In this document: in pieces, positions 24,526-33,614 of the stretch
How the letters are laid out: the number at the start of each line of letters is the position of its first letter
Numbering within the stretch: position 1 is the stretch's first letter
Assembly (NCBI GenBank): GCA_024638215.1
Contig: JAHEKS010000006.1
Location: 1-36,622 of the forward strand
Source: Acidobacteriota bacterium
Lineage (GTDB): Bacteria > Acidobacteriota > Terriglobia > UBA7540
Length of the DNA stretch: 36,622 nucleotides
Direction of reading: 5' to 3'
The notes under the pieces: generated by a model
The model's database searches: none
The model's input: only the letters and a program-made list of their open reading frames with translations
Told to the model about the DNA's origin: nothing
Made by a program: the position numbers and the translations under genes

Positions 24526-25536
24526 TTACTGCGCGGCGGCCCTTTCGGCATTTTCTGACGGGCGCGCCTCTCGGGGCTTCTCCCCGTTCGTCACCACGGC
24601 CTGCAAGGAACCGTCAATCGTGATGGGGACGGATTGCACCTGGCGGATGCGTTTGCCCGCCAGCGTGACTTCCAGCATCAAGCCGTGGTGGGTGGGGGGA
24701 TCGTGCTGGTCGAAGATGAAATTGCCCAGGCTGTAGGCGATCCAGCGCCCGTGATATTCCTCGAGCGGTTGAACGACGTGCGGGTGGCTGCCCACGATCA
24801 GGTCCGCGCCCGCGTCAATCATCTGCTGCGCCAATTCCACTTGCGAGCGTTGCGGCCGGCGCATGTACTCGACGCCCCAGTGCACGCTGACAATCACCAC
24901 GTCGGCCAGCGCGCGCGCAAAACGGATGTCCGCCAGCGCGCGGTCGCGGTCAAGCCAAGCCACGCCCGGCTGGTCCGTCCCCGCCGTGGCCTCCTGGGGC
25001 GGCACGTTGACGTAGGCGAGAAACGCCAGTTTGACGCCGTGCAGCCTGACCAGAACGGGATAATGCGCTTCCAGGTCGTTCGCACCGGCGCCCACGGGGC
25101 GAATGCCCGCGGCGCGCAGCCTCGCCAGCGTGTCCACGAGCGCCGGGCGCCCCCAGTCGAGCGTGTGGTTGTTGGCGACGCTCATCACCTTGAAGCCGGC
25201 GAGCGTGAGCCCCGCGATGGCCTTCGGGTCGGCGCGAAACGAATAAAGGTGGTGCAGGTTGCGGCCGGTGTCGGAGACGGGACACTCTAGGTTGCCAAAC
25301 GTCAGGTCGGCCGAGCGCAGCGCGGGAGCGATTCGCTCGAAGGGATAAGTCCAATCGTCCTCGGCCCGCATTCTGGCGCCCACCGAGCGCGAGAGCATCA
25401 CATCGCCGACAAAAATGAGCTTCTGTTCTCGCGCCGCGGGAGGCGTTCGCGGAGCACGCTGCTGCGCCCGCGCCGCCGGCGCCACCACCAGCGTGGCCAG
25501 AAACAGCCGTATAGAGAGACGAACCCAGGCCTTCAT
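24526..25536 (-). CDS. CapA-family metallophosphoesterase-like protein (poly-gamma-glutamate type)
   Basis: The CapA family has a calcineurin-like metal-binding fold and is tied to poly-gamma-glutamate synthesis in Bacillus; most bacterial members have unknown roles. The 336-residue protein has a Sec signal peptide (LFLATLVVAPAARAQQ). The metal-site motifs are present in order: FVGDVMLSR, GNLECPVSD, VANNHTLDWG, VSVHWGVEY and GSHPHVVQPLEEY, then IAYSLGNFIFDQ. No capB or capC is nearby, so capsule synthesis is not implied. It is likely co-transcribed with the cupin and possibly with the acetyltransferase, 25 bp upstream. Confidence 0.9.
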   Translation of the reverse strand: MKAWVRLSIRLFLATLVVAPAARAQQRAPRTPPAAREQKLIFVGDVMLSRSVGARMRAEDDWTYPFERIAPALRSADLTFGNLECPVSDTGRNLHHLYSFRADPKAIAGLTLAGFKVMSVANNHTLDWGRPALVDTLARLRAAGIRPVGAGANDLEAHYPVLVRLHGVKLAFLAYVNVPPQEATAGTDQPGVAWLDRDRALADIRFARALADVVIVSVHWGVEYMRRPQRSQVELAQQMIDAGADLIVGSHPHVVQPLEEYHGRWIAYSLGNFIFDQHDPPTHHGLMLEVTLAGKRIRQVQSVPITIDGSLQAVVTNGEKPREARPSENAERAAAQ

Positions 25537-25561
25537 CGCGGACCTGCTCGGTGCTCCGGTT

Positions 25562-26083
25562 CTATTTCAAATTTTCGGGGATGAGGAATTCCACCAGCAC
25601 CAGGTCGTGCCACTCGCCGGCCAGGCGCCCGTGCTTCTCGTGCAAACCCACTTCGCGCCAGCCCGTTTCCTGGCAGAGCTTGCGTGCCGGGGCGTTGTCC
25701 GCAATCACCCGCCCCACCAGCTTATAAAAGCCCTTGTCCTTTGCCGCCTGCTGCATGGCGCGCATCAACTCGTGGGCCACGCCGTGGCCGCGCAGGGTGC
25801 GTTCAATATAGATGGAAAGCTCCGCGATGCCGTCGTAGCAGTGCCGCGGGCTGTAAGGCGTGAGCGACGCCCAGCCCATCAAGGTGTGTTTGACCTGCGC
25901 CACCAGCACCGGAAAGCGGTCAGGCCGCGCCACCAACCATAAGTATCTCTCTTCCGGCGTCACGTAAGCATCGTCGAAGGTCGCCGTGCGGTCCTGCACG
26001 CCCTGGTTATAGATGCGGGCGATTTCCTTCGCATCCTCCACGCGCGCCGGGCGAATCTTCAGCGGCTCAGTCCATTCCGACAT
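25562..26083 (-). CDS. GNAT-family N-acetyltransferase, phosphinothricin-acetyltransferase type
   Basis: The 173-residue protein opens with KIRPARVEDAKEIARIYNQG. It carries the acetyl-CoA pyrophosphate loop RTLRGHGVAHELM (about 98-110) and the IADNAPARKLCQETGWREVG segment typical of the Pat/Bar-like subgroup. That subgroup acetylates amino groups of small molecules such as phosphinothricin and methionine sulfone. GWASLTPYSPR fits the substrate-binding side. It is probably a detoxification or amino-acid-acetylating enzyme, with substrate uncertain. It is the first gene of a three-gene leftward cluster with CapA-like and cupin genes. Confidence 0.88.
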   Translation of the reverse strand: MSEWTEPLKIRPARVEDAKEIARIYNQGVQDRTATFDDAYVTPEERYLWLVARPDRFPVLVAQVKHTLMGWASLTPYSPRHCYDGIAELSIYIERTLRGHGVAHELMRAMQQAAKDKGFYKLVGRVIADNAPARKLCQETGWREVGLHEKHGRLAGEWHDLVLVEFLIPENLK

Positions 26084-26310
26084 CCCGCACCTGCCGACTT
26101 AAGTGGTTGAGATAGCGCAGATGATTCTATCGCGGATAGCAGAGTTAGGGCAAATCAGAATAAAGGCGGCACATCCCTATTCGCGGACCCAAGCTCGCAG
26201 TCTGCCTTTTCCGGCGATTTCGTGGCGCAACGCGCGCTCTTCGATGATAATTACGGGGCGCGGAAGAAGACGGAGAATTCACTCGTCGAAACAGCGCATC
26301 GAATCCAGAT

Positions 26311-27492
26311 ATGAAGAAAACCATCGCGGTCATTACCAGCTCGCGCGCCGATTACAGCCACCTTTACTGGCCGCTGCGCGACCTTGCCGCCCACCCGGAA
26401 GTTGATTTGCGTCTGATCGCCATGGGTCCGCACCTGTCGCCGGAGTACGGGCGCACGATCGGCGAAATCGAGAAGGACGGTTTTCGGATTGACGCGCGCA
26501 TCGAGTGCCTGCTGAGTTCCGACACCGACGTCGGCATGGCCAAGACCATCGGCGTGGCGACGCTCAGCCTGGCGGACGTCCTGGGCGCGATGCGGCCGGA
26601 TATCCTGCTGCTCATCGCCGACCGCTACGAGATGCTCGCGCCCGCCGCGGTAGCGCTGGCGCTGCGCATTCCCATCGCCCACATCGAAGGCGGCGAAATC
26701 AGCCAGGGCGCGATTGACAACGCGGTGCGCGACGCCCTCACCAAGATAAGTCACATTCACTTCACTTCGACGGAAACCGCTCGCTGTCGCGTCATCTCAA
26801 TGGGTGAAGAGGCATGGCGCGTCCATCGCGCCGGCGCGCCATCGCTCGACCACCTGCGCCGCAGCCGGCTCTTGACGCGCGAGGAGCTGGAATCGAAATT
26901 GTCCCTGGACCTTTCCCGGCCGCCGGTCGTCGTTTCTTATCATCCCGTCACGCTCTTGCGCGACCCCACCGCCGAAGCGGACGAGTTTTTCGCGGCGCTC
27001 GCGGCCTTGCGCGACCCGCTGGTCTTCTGCTATCCCAATGCCGACGCGGGCAGCCGCGCCCTGATCGAGCGCGCGCGGGCTTTTCTTGCGGCGCGCGGCG
27101 AGGGGCGCCTCTTTATCAACCTGGATGCAGTGACCTATTGGAGCCTGCTGCGCCACGCCGGCTTGATGCTGGGCAATTCCTCCAGCGGCATTATGGAGAC
27201 GGCTTCGTTCGCCCTGCCCACCGTTAACATCGGCTTGCGGCAAAAGGGCCGCGAGCACGCGCGCAACGTGCTCGACGCGGAAGCGCGCGCCGAGGCGATT
27301 CTGGCCGCAGTGCGCGAGGCGCAAAGCGCCGAATTCAGAAAATCCCTCGCGGGAATGACCAACCCTTACGGCGACGGCCACGCCGCGGAGAGGATCGTAA
27401 AAGTGCTGACCACCGCGCCCGGAGCTGAGGTTCTGCTCATCAAACAGCCGGCAAGCGAATCTCCCGGGAGCCATGTCACGCAGGGGGAGTAA
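26311..27492 (+). CDS. neuC: UDP-N-acetylglucosamine 2-epimerase, hydrolysing (NeuC type)
   Basis: NeuC-type enzymes convert UDP-GlcNAc (or a related UDP-sugar) to free ManNAc-type sugar plus UDP. The 393-residue protein starts ITSSRADYSHLYWPLRDL and has LLIADRYEML, then HIEGGEISQGAIDNAVRDAL with TKISHIHF. This GGE...IDNAVRDALTK order marks the hydrolysing group. NSSSGIMET near residue 292 binds the nucleotide. Both halves of the GT-B-like fold are present. No sialic-acid synthase (neuB) or CMP transferase (neuA) is adjacent, so the gene is isolated or recently separated from its pathway. The symbol is by type only. Confidence 0.85.
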   Translation: MKKTIAVITSSRADYSHLYWPLRDLAAHPEVDLRLIAMGPHLSPEYGRTIGEIEKDGFRIDARIECLLSSDTDVGMAKTIGVATLSLADVLGAMRPDILLLIADRYEMLAPAAVALALRIPIAHIEGGEISQGAIDNAVRDALTKISHIHFTSTETARCRVISMGEEAWRVHRAGAPSLDHLRRSRLLTREELESKLSLDLSRPPVVVSYHPVTLLRDPTAEADEFFAALAALRDPLVFCYPNADAGSRALIERARAFLAARGEGRLFINLDAVTYWSLLRHAGLMLGNSSSGIMETASFALPTVNIGLRQKGREHARNVLDAEARAEAILAAVREAQSAEFRKSLAGMTNPYGDGHAAERIVKVLTTAPGAEVLLIKQPASESPGSHVTQGE

Positions 27493-27558
27493 GTCGGGGG
27501 AGCACCGGATCGCCCGTCAAACCCGCGGTGCGGCTGAGCGGGCCAGTCCCGTTTCGAC

Positions 27559-27588
27559 TTGACAGCGAGGCCTGTGCCGGGCTAAAGT
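27559..27588 (+). promoter_or_regulatory. Sigma-70-like promoter of the DUF72 gene
   Basis: TTGACA (27559-27564) and TAAAGT (27583-27588) are 18 bp apart. They lie 22 bp before the DUF72 ATG, which is preceded by an AAAGGCGA ribosome-binding site. Confidence 0.6.
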
Positions 27589-27610
27589 AATAGGCGAACA
27601 AAAGGCGAAT

Positions 27611-28525
27611 ATGGAGCGAAACCCGGCCCAAATTCGAGTCGGGCCCGCCGGCTGGTCCTACGACGACTGGGACGGCATCGTCTATCCTCGCCCCAAACCG
27701 CGCGGTTTCCACGCCGCCGAATACCTGGCGCAATTTTTCTCCGCCATCGAAATCAATACGTCGTTCTATCACCCGCCCGCCGCAAAGATGACGCGCGAGT
27801 GGGCGCGGCGCGTGGAGCACAACCGCGACTTCCAATTCACCGTCAAGCTCTGGCAGCGCTTCACGCACGACCGCGACGCCGGCCGCCAGGAGGAAAAGAC
27901 TTTCAAGGAAGGCATCGCGCCGCTCGCCGCAGCCGGAAAGCTGGGCGCCGTGCTGATGCAATTTCCCTGGTCGTTCAAAAATTCCAGGGAGAATCGCGAA
28001 TACCTGGGCGGCTTGGTGATGCAGTTCATGGAATACCCGCTGGTGCTCGAGGTGCGCCACGACTCATGGAACCAGCCGGAGATTTTCCGCATGCTCGCGG
28101 ACCTGGGCGTGGGATTCTGCAACATTGACCAGCCAGTGATTGGGCGCTCCATAGCTCCCAGCGACCGCTCGACGGGACCGATCGGGTACGTGCGCCTGCA
28201 CGGCCGCAACTACGAGAACTGGTTCACCTCGGGCGAGCATCCTGAAGAACGGTACAACTACCTTTACAAGATGGAAGAGCTTGAGCCCTGGGCGGAGCGC
28301 ATCAAGAACATCGCCGAGCACTCCGAAGCGACCTTTGTCATCACCAACAACCACTTCGAGGGCAAAGCCATCGCCAATGCCCTGCAACTGGTGAACCGCC
28401 TCACGGGCAGAGCCGTCCGCGTGCCGGAAGCGATGTTCGAGCGCTATCCGCAGCTCGAAGGCATCGCCGACCGCGCCAACCTCCCGGTCCCGGCCGCGCA
28501 TTCGGGCTCGCTCTTTGACTCTTAG
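27611..28525 (+). CDS. DUF72-family TIM-barrel-like protein
   Basis: DUF72 proteins (YecE family) have a TIM-barrel-like fold; their reaction is not established. The 304-residue protein has RVGPAGWSYDDWDGIVYP at the N-terminus, IEINTSFYHPP, FTVKLWQRFTHDR and LEVRHDSW, and ends with the VITNNHFEGKA segment. All are standard family motifs. Length is normal. It converges on the histidine kinase gene. Confidence 0.9.
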   Translation: MERNPAQIRVGPAGWSYDDWDGIVYPRPKPRGFHAAEYLAQFFSAIEINTSFYHPPAAKMTREWARRVEHNRDFQFTVKLWQRFTHDRDAGRQEEKTFKEGIAPLAAAGKLGAVLMQFPWSFKNSRENREYLGGLVMQFMEYPLVLEVRHDSWNQPEIFRMLADLGVGFCNIDQPVIGRSIAPSDRSTGPIGYVRLHGRNYENWFTSGEHPEERYNYLYKMEELEPWAERIKNIAEHSEATFVITNNHFEGKAIANALQLVNRLTGRAVRVPEAMFERYPQLEGIADRANLPVPAAHSGSLFDS

Positions 28526-28527
28526 GC

Positions 28528-28609
28528 AAGCAAGCCTGCCTGATCAAGCCCCCACTCGCGCAGCCAGTCGGCCAAACACCCCGGTAGCGGCGCCCGCGAG
28601 GGCTTGCTT
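28528..28609. repeat. Spaced inverted repeat between convergent genes
   Basis: AAGCAAGCC (28528-28536) and GGCTTGCTT (28601-28609) are perfect complements 64 bp apart, filling the space between the DUF72 and histidine kinase stops. A weak terminator or decayed mobile sequence is possible. Confidence 0.4.
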
Positions 28610-31512
28610 CAGCTCCTGAGGATCTGTCGCAACTTGGCCAGCAGATCGCGGGGCGTGAAGGGCTTGGAAAGCAAGACGACGCCTTCTTCCAGGATGCCGT
28701 GCTGGGCGATGGCGTCCGCGGTGTAGCCGGAGATGAACAGCACTTTCAACTCAGGCCGCAATTGCTTCAGACGGTCGGCCAGCTCCTTGCCGTTCATTCC
28801 GGGCATGACGACGTCGCTCAGGAGAAGGTCGATCTTCTCCGAATGCTGAGCCCAGAGGGCCAGCGCCTGTTCCGCGTCGCCCGCTTCCAGCACTGCGTAA
28901 CCGTTCCCCCGCATCGCCTCAGCGGCCAGAGAGCGGACGCTCGGCTCGTCTTCCGCCAACAGAACCGTCTCACTGCCCGTCAGCTCCGCCGCTTGGGTGC
29001 TCGCTCCTGTAACTGCCTCAACGGGCTCGTCAATGCGCGGGAGGTACACTTTGAAGACCGTCCCCTGCCCCGCTTCGCTATACACGTTGACGTGCCCGCC
29101 GCTCTGTTTGACGATGCCGTAAACGGTCGAAAGACCCAGGCCCGTGCCTTTGCCCGCATGCTTCGTCGTAAAGAAGGGTTCGAAGATATGGGACTGTGTT
29201 TCCACATCCATGCCCCAGCCCGTATCGCTCAGGGCCAGCAGGACGTATCGCCCCGGCGTGACGTCAGGATGAGCGCGGACATACTCGTCGTCCAGCTCCA
29301 CGTTGGCGGTTTCGATGATCAGCTTGCCGCCTTTCGGCATGGCGTCGCGGGCGTTCACCGCCAGGTTCATGATGACCTGTTCGATCTGTCCCGCGTCCGC
29401 CTTCACCCCGCCCAGGTCCGGGGCGAAGCTGGTGTGGAACTCGATATCCTCCCTGATCAGCCGGCGCAGCATCTTGTGCATTCCTTCCACGATGGCGTTC
29501 AGGTCGAGCACCACCGGCATGACCACCTGTCTTCGGCTGAAGGCCAGCAGTTGCCGGGTCAGCGCGGAGGCGCGATCGCCGGCGCGCCGAATCTCCTCTA
29601 AGTGGCTTCGCGCGCTGCTGCCCGGCGCCCCACCTTCCAGCATCAAGTCGGTATAGCCGTTGATGACGGTCAGCAGGTTGTTGAAGTCATGAGCCACGCC
29701 CCCCGCTAGCCGCCCGACGGCTTCCATCTTCTGAGCCTGGAGGAATTGCCGCTCAAGTTGCTTGCGCCCCGTGACGTCGCGCTGAATGGCCAGGAAGCCG
29801 ATGATTTCGCCCGGCTCGTCCTGAATCGGGTTGACGGAGCTTTCCACGCTTATCAAATGGCCATCTTTGGCCCTGTTGACGATTGTGCCCCTCACGACTC
29901 GCTTCTCCTGAATCGCATTCCAAAATCTCTTGTAATCGTCGGCACTCATGTTCCCGCTTTTCAGGATCCGGGGCGTCGTTTTCCCGACCACCTCATCGGG
30001 CGTGTAACCATATAGGCGCGTAAACTCGGGATTGATGGAGGTAATGATGCCCTCCCGGTCGGTCATGAAAATCACCTCGCCCGAGGCGTCCACTGCCCGG
30101 CGAAGCCTGATCAGGGCTTGCTCGGCCCGCTTGCGCTCGGTGATGTCCCGATTGAAGCTCAAGATGGCCTTCCGCCCTCCATATTGAATGACGGAAGAAC
30201 TGACCAGGATTTCGATCTCCTTTCCGTCGCGCCTCTGGTGCACGCTCTCGAATCTCTGACATGTCCCCGTCCGCAACAAGTCGGCAACCTGCTCCTCGCT
30301 GCGCGCGATGTCTTTGGTGAAATCCTTCATGCGGGCGCCCACAAGCCCTCCCGGGGCTACTCCGTAAAGCTCGCAGGCCGCCGCGTTCGCTTGCAGAATT
30401 CGTTCGCTCTCGGGATCGAAAATCACAATGGGTACAACTGCACTCTCAAACAGAACGCGATAGTCGTGCTCCGAGCGCCGCAGTTTGGTTTCGGCAGCAT
30501 ACCGGCTGCGCTCCGCCATCATGGTGCGAAGGATATACAGCGCAACTGAAACCCCGACGCAGAAGTACATCAGTTTGCGGTAAGGAGCGGGAGCGCTCAG
30601 GGCGAGAACGACCACCACGAGCAGAGTGGCCGCCGCACAGAGACTCAGGAACAGGCGCAAGGCGCCGCGGCGTCCATCCTGGTCCGGCCTGAGACCAGGA
30701 AGGTCCTGCCAGCGAACGGCCAGAATTCCGAGCAGCAGCCATAACCCGGGCCTGCTGACAGCGTAAATAGGATTGAAATAGCCGGGGAACACGGCCCGAA
30801 GAAACACGACGGACGCAAACACGCCGCCCACTCGGAGATAGATGGCGCGCGCCCGCGAAGACGTGTCAACACGCGAACGCAGCAGCAGCCCGCCGGCGAT
30901 CAAGAGGTTTCGCAACAGTTCGGGATGACCAATGACCATCCACGTCTGTCCCGCCAGGAAGCGAGGCAGATAGATAAGCTGGAAGTAAGCCAGTCCGGCG
31001 GCCAACGTCACCTGGAGGAAATCCAGAAGCGAGATCCAGTTCCAGTCCGGCCTGCCCTCCTTCTCGGCCGGGAAGAAAATGAGAAAGGCAAGCAGAGGGT
31101 AGCTGCACCAACCCAGAAAACTCAGTGTGGAAATCAGGCTCCCTGGACCGAAGGAGACATCGAGCAGGAAATCATGAAAATCGGCCGCAGCCATAAGCCC
31201 GAAAAAAGCAGCGGTCATCAGCCACAGCCCCCTGCCTATCGGAGAGGATCTCACTGCCGCGAAACCACAGGCCAGGGCGCACAGGAGAACGACGACCGTC
31301 TCGAAACCATCCATGAAGGCTTGCTGATAGGAGGGCGGGAGAACCACCAGGCGGGCCGCATCCAGAAGAATGAGCAGAGCAGCCGCGGCAATTAGAAGCC
31401 TGCTCCCGACCCGGCGAGAAGGCGTGTGCGCTTTCTTGGAGTCCACTAGTCCACCCGCGGTAATTGCCCAGGCCATGCGGAAGTAGGCAGGGCCGGCACC
31501 TGAAATCGCCAT
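28609..31512 (-). CDS. Membrane hybrid sensor histidine kinase with two PAS domains and a receiver
   Basis: This protein senses a signal and passes phosphate to its own receiver domain. The 967-residue chain has about eight hydrophobic helices (about 38-335) forming an N-terminal membrane sensor. PAS 1 (about 350-465) and PAS 2 (about 475-595) follow. The dimerisation and phosphoacceptor domain has GGVAHDFNNLLTVINGYTDL. The ATPase domain has NLAVNARDAMPKGG, LSDTGWGMD and GTGLGLSTVYGIVKQSGG. A C-terminal receiver (about 845-965) has the phosphorylatable Asp in LLLSDVVMPGMNG and the SKPF Lys. The start may be the ATG at 31512 or the one 12 codons in. No separate output regulator is adjacent. 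Confidence 0.93.
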   Translation of the reverse strand: MAISGAGPAYFRMAWAITAGGLVDSKKAHTPSRRVGSRLLIAAAALLILLDAARLVVLPPSYQQAFMDGFETVVVLLCALACGFAAVRSSPIGRGLWLMTAAFFGLMAAADFHDFLLDVSFGPGSLISTLSFLGWCSYPLLAFLIFFPAEKEGRPDWNWISLLDFLQVTLAAGLAYFQLIYLPRFLAGQTWMVIGHPELLRNLLIAGGLLLRSRVDTSSRARAIYLRVGGVFASVVFLRAVFPGYFNPIYAVSRPGLWLLLGILAVRWQDLPGLRPDQDGRRGALRLFLSLCAAATLLVVVVLALSAPAPYRKLMYFCVGVSVALYILRTMMAERSRYAAETKLRRSEHDYRVLFESAVVPIVIFDPESERILQANAAACELYGVAPGGLVGARMKDFTKDIARSEEQVADLLRTGTCQRFESVHQRRDGKEIEILVSSSVIQYGGRKAILSFNRDITERKRAEQALIRLRRAVDASGEVIFMTDREGIITSINPEFTRLYGYTPDEVVGKTTPRILKSGNMSADDYKRFWNAIQEKRVVRGTIVNRAKDGHLISVESSVNPIQDEPGEIIGFLAIQRDVTGRKQLERQFLQAQKMEAVGRLAGGVAHDFNNLLTVINGYTDLMLEGGAPGSSARSHLEEIRRAGDRASALTRQLLAFSRRQVVMPVVLDLNAIVEGMHKMLRRLIREDIEFHTSFAPDLGGVKADAGQIEQVIMNLAVNARDAMPKGGKLIIETANVELDDEYVRAHPDVTPGRYVLLALSDTGWGMDVETQSHIFEPFFTTKHAGKGTGLGLSTVYGIVKQSGGHVNVYSEAGQGTVFKVYLPRIDEPVEAVTGASTQAAELTGSETVLLAEDEPSVRSLAAEAMRGNGYAVLEAGDAEQALALWAQHSEKIDLLLSDVVMPGMNGKELADRLKQLRPELKVLFISGYTADAIAQHGILEEGVVLLSKPFTPRDLLAKLRQILRS

Positions 31513-31993
31513 TAGGGTTATCGGCAGTTGCCGCTTCGTCTTGAGCCGTTATCGATCCTCAACCCGGCAGCGTCTTCCAGCTTGCGGGAGTCGCGGCGCG
31601 AGGTCCCACAAAGGTTCTCGGTAGCGCTGTTGCCATCGGTGATTTTGCCCACTTGCCTAGCGGTGACCAGGGAGTCGAGGGGGGCATCAAACAGGTCGCG
31701 TTATAACGGTGACGGAGTATCCTCTGGCCAATTGAAGATGTCGGGGGCCGGCCGAGGCAAGGCGTGTCCTTTGGTTCAAAACTCCGCCCAGCCCACAGCC
31801 AATTCCTGCTCGCACACGGCAAGAGGCCAGGGGGATATATCGCACCAGGGGCATTCAGGCGGCGAAGAACGTTTGACAGTCTTGAAGAGCCACTGGTAGG
31901 ATGGATTGTTTGCAGCCAGCAGAACGCCGATGCCGGGGAGGGTTGCCCTCTTTCCAACGGCTGCATGCGACGTGCTGCTTGCTCCTCTCGGCT
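31513..31993. other. Gene-free stretch before tRNA-Glu
   Basis: The 481 bp hold overlapping frames on both strands of 120-135 codons, but neither has a ribosome-binding site nor resembles a family. They are probably the upstream regions of the kinase gene and of tRNA-Glu. I see no repeat. Confidence 0.5.
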
Positions 31994-32071
31994 GTCCCCG
32001 TCGTCTAGCCCGGCCTAGGACATCGCCCTTTCACGGCGGTAACACGGGTTCAAATCCCGTCGGGGACGCCA
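31994..32071 (+). tRNA. tRNA-Glu (anticodon UUC), island integration site
   Basis: Acceptor stem GTCCCCG pairs with CGGGGAC. The anticodon loop CTTTCAC carries TTC on a stem with one U-G pair. The T arm is ACGGG/CCCGT around TTCAAAT. Discriminator G and CCA are encoded. The integrase gene ends 6 bp past the CCA, so the 3' half of this tRNA is the probable attachment site. Confidence 0.95.
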
Positions 32072-32076
32072 CGATT

Positions 32077-33165
32077 TTAGCGGCTTTTCGCACCTACCTC
32101 GAAAAAAGCACTCGATTCGGGGCCTTCCAGGGGCCTTAGAACTAGGTCGAGACGCTTTACGGCTTCGCGGCCTTGGTCCGCGCCTAGGTGCGCGTACCGC
32201 TGGGTCATCCTAAGATCGCTATGACCTAGCTGGCGTGCGATCTCGTCCAATTGGACGCCACTTCGCCGTAGGAGCGTAGCGAAAGAGTGCCTCAGGTCAT
32301 GAAAACAAAAATCGTAGATTTCCGCAGTCCGGCAAGCTCGCATAAAAGTCATTGAAACGTCTTCCGGTGTCGCCTCCAACGCGAACAAAGGCTCCTCAGA
32401 ACGGGTTTCAGTCCCGAGTGCCACAAACCGAATGACCGCCGTCGCCATCTTGTTTAGATAAACGGTTCTCCCCTTGCCATTCTTAGTTTTAGGCAGATTG
32501 ATTTGCGAGTGCGGAAGATCAATGTCCTTCCAGCGGAGGCTCAGAATCTCGCCTCGCCTCATTCCGGTGGAAACCGCTAATAGGACTATAGGGCGAATCC
32601 AAGGCGGACAGTGAGCAAGTAATGATTTCATCTCGGTCGGTTCCAAGTATCGCAGGCGGCCAGCGGGTGCCTTCGGCATCATCACCCTAGCCGCCGGATT
32701 CGCCGCAATCATTCCGCTTTCCAGTGCCCAGTTCAGAAGATGTTTTAGAACCCCGGCCTCCTTTCGTACCGTAGCCGGTGAACACTTCCGCCCACGTGGG
32801 TGAGGAGCGCTGCGTCGCGAGATATATTCTTCCACGCGCCTCCTAGTGATATCCGCCAACTTTCCGGCAAAGAACGGCTTAAGATGTTTGTCAAGAATAG
32901 ACGATTGCCGCGCATACTCCTTTGGGCTTAGCAATGATTTTTGCCGGTCTATAAACTCCTTCGCTGCCTCCTTGAACGTCATCGGAACAAATCCCGTTTC
33001 TCTTGCTTCTTCCGCCTTGGCCCGCTCGCGTTCCAGTTCCCGCCTAGCGCCCTTGAACGACTGGCGTCGAGCACGCCTTTTATGCCTCCTGCCACCAGCA
33101 TCAATCCAGGTGATGTACCAGGCATTGCCCCGATCCTTCCTACGCCGCAGCCCGATTCCTCGCAT
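32077..33165 (-). CDS. Tyrosine site-specific integrase of the tRNA-Glu island
   Basis: The enzyme integrates and excises the island at the tRNA. The 362-residue protein has a basic AP2-like N-terminal arm (GNAWYITWIDAGGRRHKR), a SAM-like core-binding domain (about 62-160) and the catalytic domain. Catalytic residues are visible: R203 (STGMRRGEIL), the Lys of the KTKNGKGR hairpin, H289 and R292 (FHDLRHSFATLL), H315 (QLGHSDLRMT) and Y324 (QRYAHLG). GGAGGGGAAGG lies just before the ATG at 33165. The gene points toward the tRNA. No excisionase gene is seen in the 450 bp upstream. Confidence 0.95.
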   Translation of the reverse strand: MRGIGLRRRKDRGNAWYITWIDAGGRRHKRRARRQSFKGARRELERERAKAEEARETGFVPMTFKEAAKEFIDRQKSLLSPKEYARQSSILDKHLKPFFAGKLADITRRRVEEYISRRSAPHPRGRKCSPATVRKEAGVLKHLLNWALESGMIAANPAARVMMPKAPAGRLRYLEPTEMKSLLAHCPPWIRPIVLLAVSTGMRRGEILSLRWKDIDLPHSQINLPKTKNGKGRTVYLNKMATAVIRFVALGTETRSEEPLFALEATPEDVSMTFMRACRTAEIYDFCFHDLRHSFATLLRRSGVQLDEIARQLGHSDLRMTQRYAHLGADQGREAVKRLDLVLRPLEGPESSAFFEVGAKSR

Positions 33166-33614
33166 CCTTCCCCTCCATTCCGTGATGTAGCTGATTCCAC
33201 TGATATAGAATCCAGTCGCATTCTTACTGCGCTCTAAACTCGGATTTTTTCGGCCCCCCGAACCCGGTATCCTTAGTACCCATTTCCGGGTCGGATTCGG
33301 AGTTCTAGGGACCGTCCCGTGGCTTTTATTATACTATATTATCAGTGTAGTTAAAAGGCACAAAATACTGAATACCTAGAAAGGCTCGTCGCGGGGACCT
33401 TTTAAGGGGTCGTTTTCGGGGCGGGGAGGGGTCTAGGAGCGTCCGGACGGGGGACGGCACTAGAAAGGGGCCTTTTCGGCCCGGCGGCCCGTCCTAGGGC
33501 GGTTTTAGGGCATTTTCCAGATTTCTTCGCTTTTTATTCGCCCTTTAGAGGGAAAAGGGCCGAAAAAGGGCCTATTCCCGGCCACTTCCCTTTCGAGCGG
33601 CGGGATACGGGGTC
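33166..33614. other. G-run-rich intergenic region of the island
   Basis: No gene is seen. The stretch has many runs of G and CTAG-like breaks. GGCCTTTTCGGCCC (33469-33482) and GGGCCGAAAAAGGGCC (33557-33572) form an imperfect inverted pair. A short AT-rich segment near 33320-33350 may hold the integrase promoter. It may contain regulatory sites, or the island's recombination or replication sites. Confidence 0.45.

Noticed and set aside
31528-31966. Frames of 120-135 codons on both strands before tRNA-Glu
   Set aside because: No ribosome-binding site, mixed composition, no family resemblance; they overlap each other.
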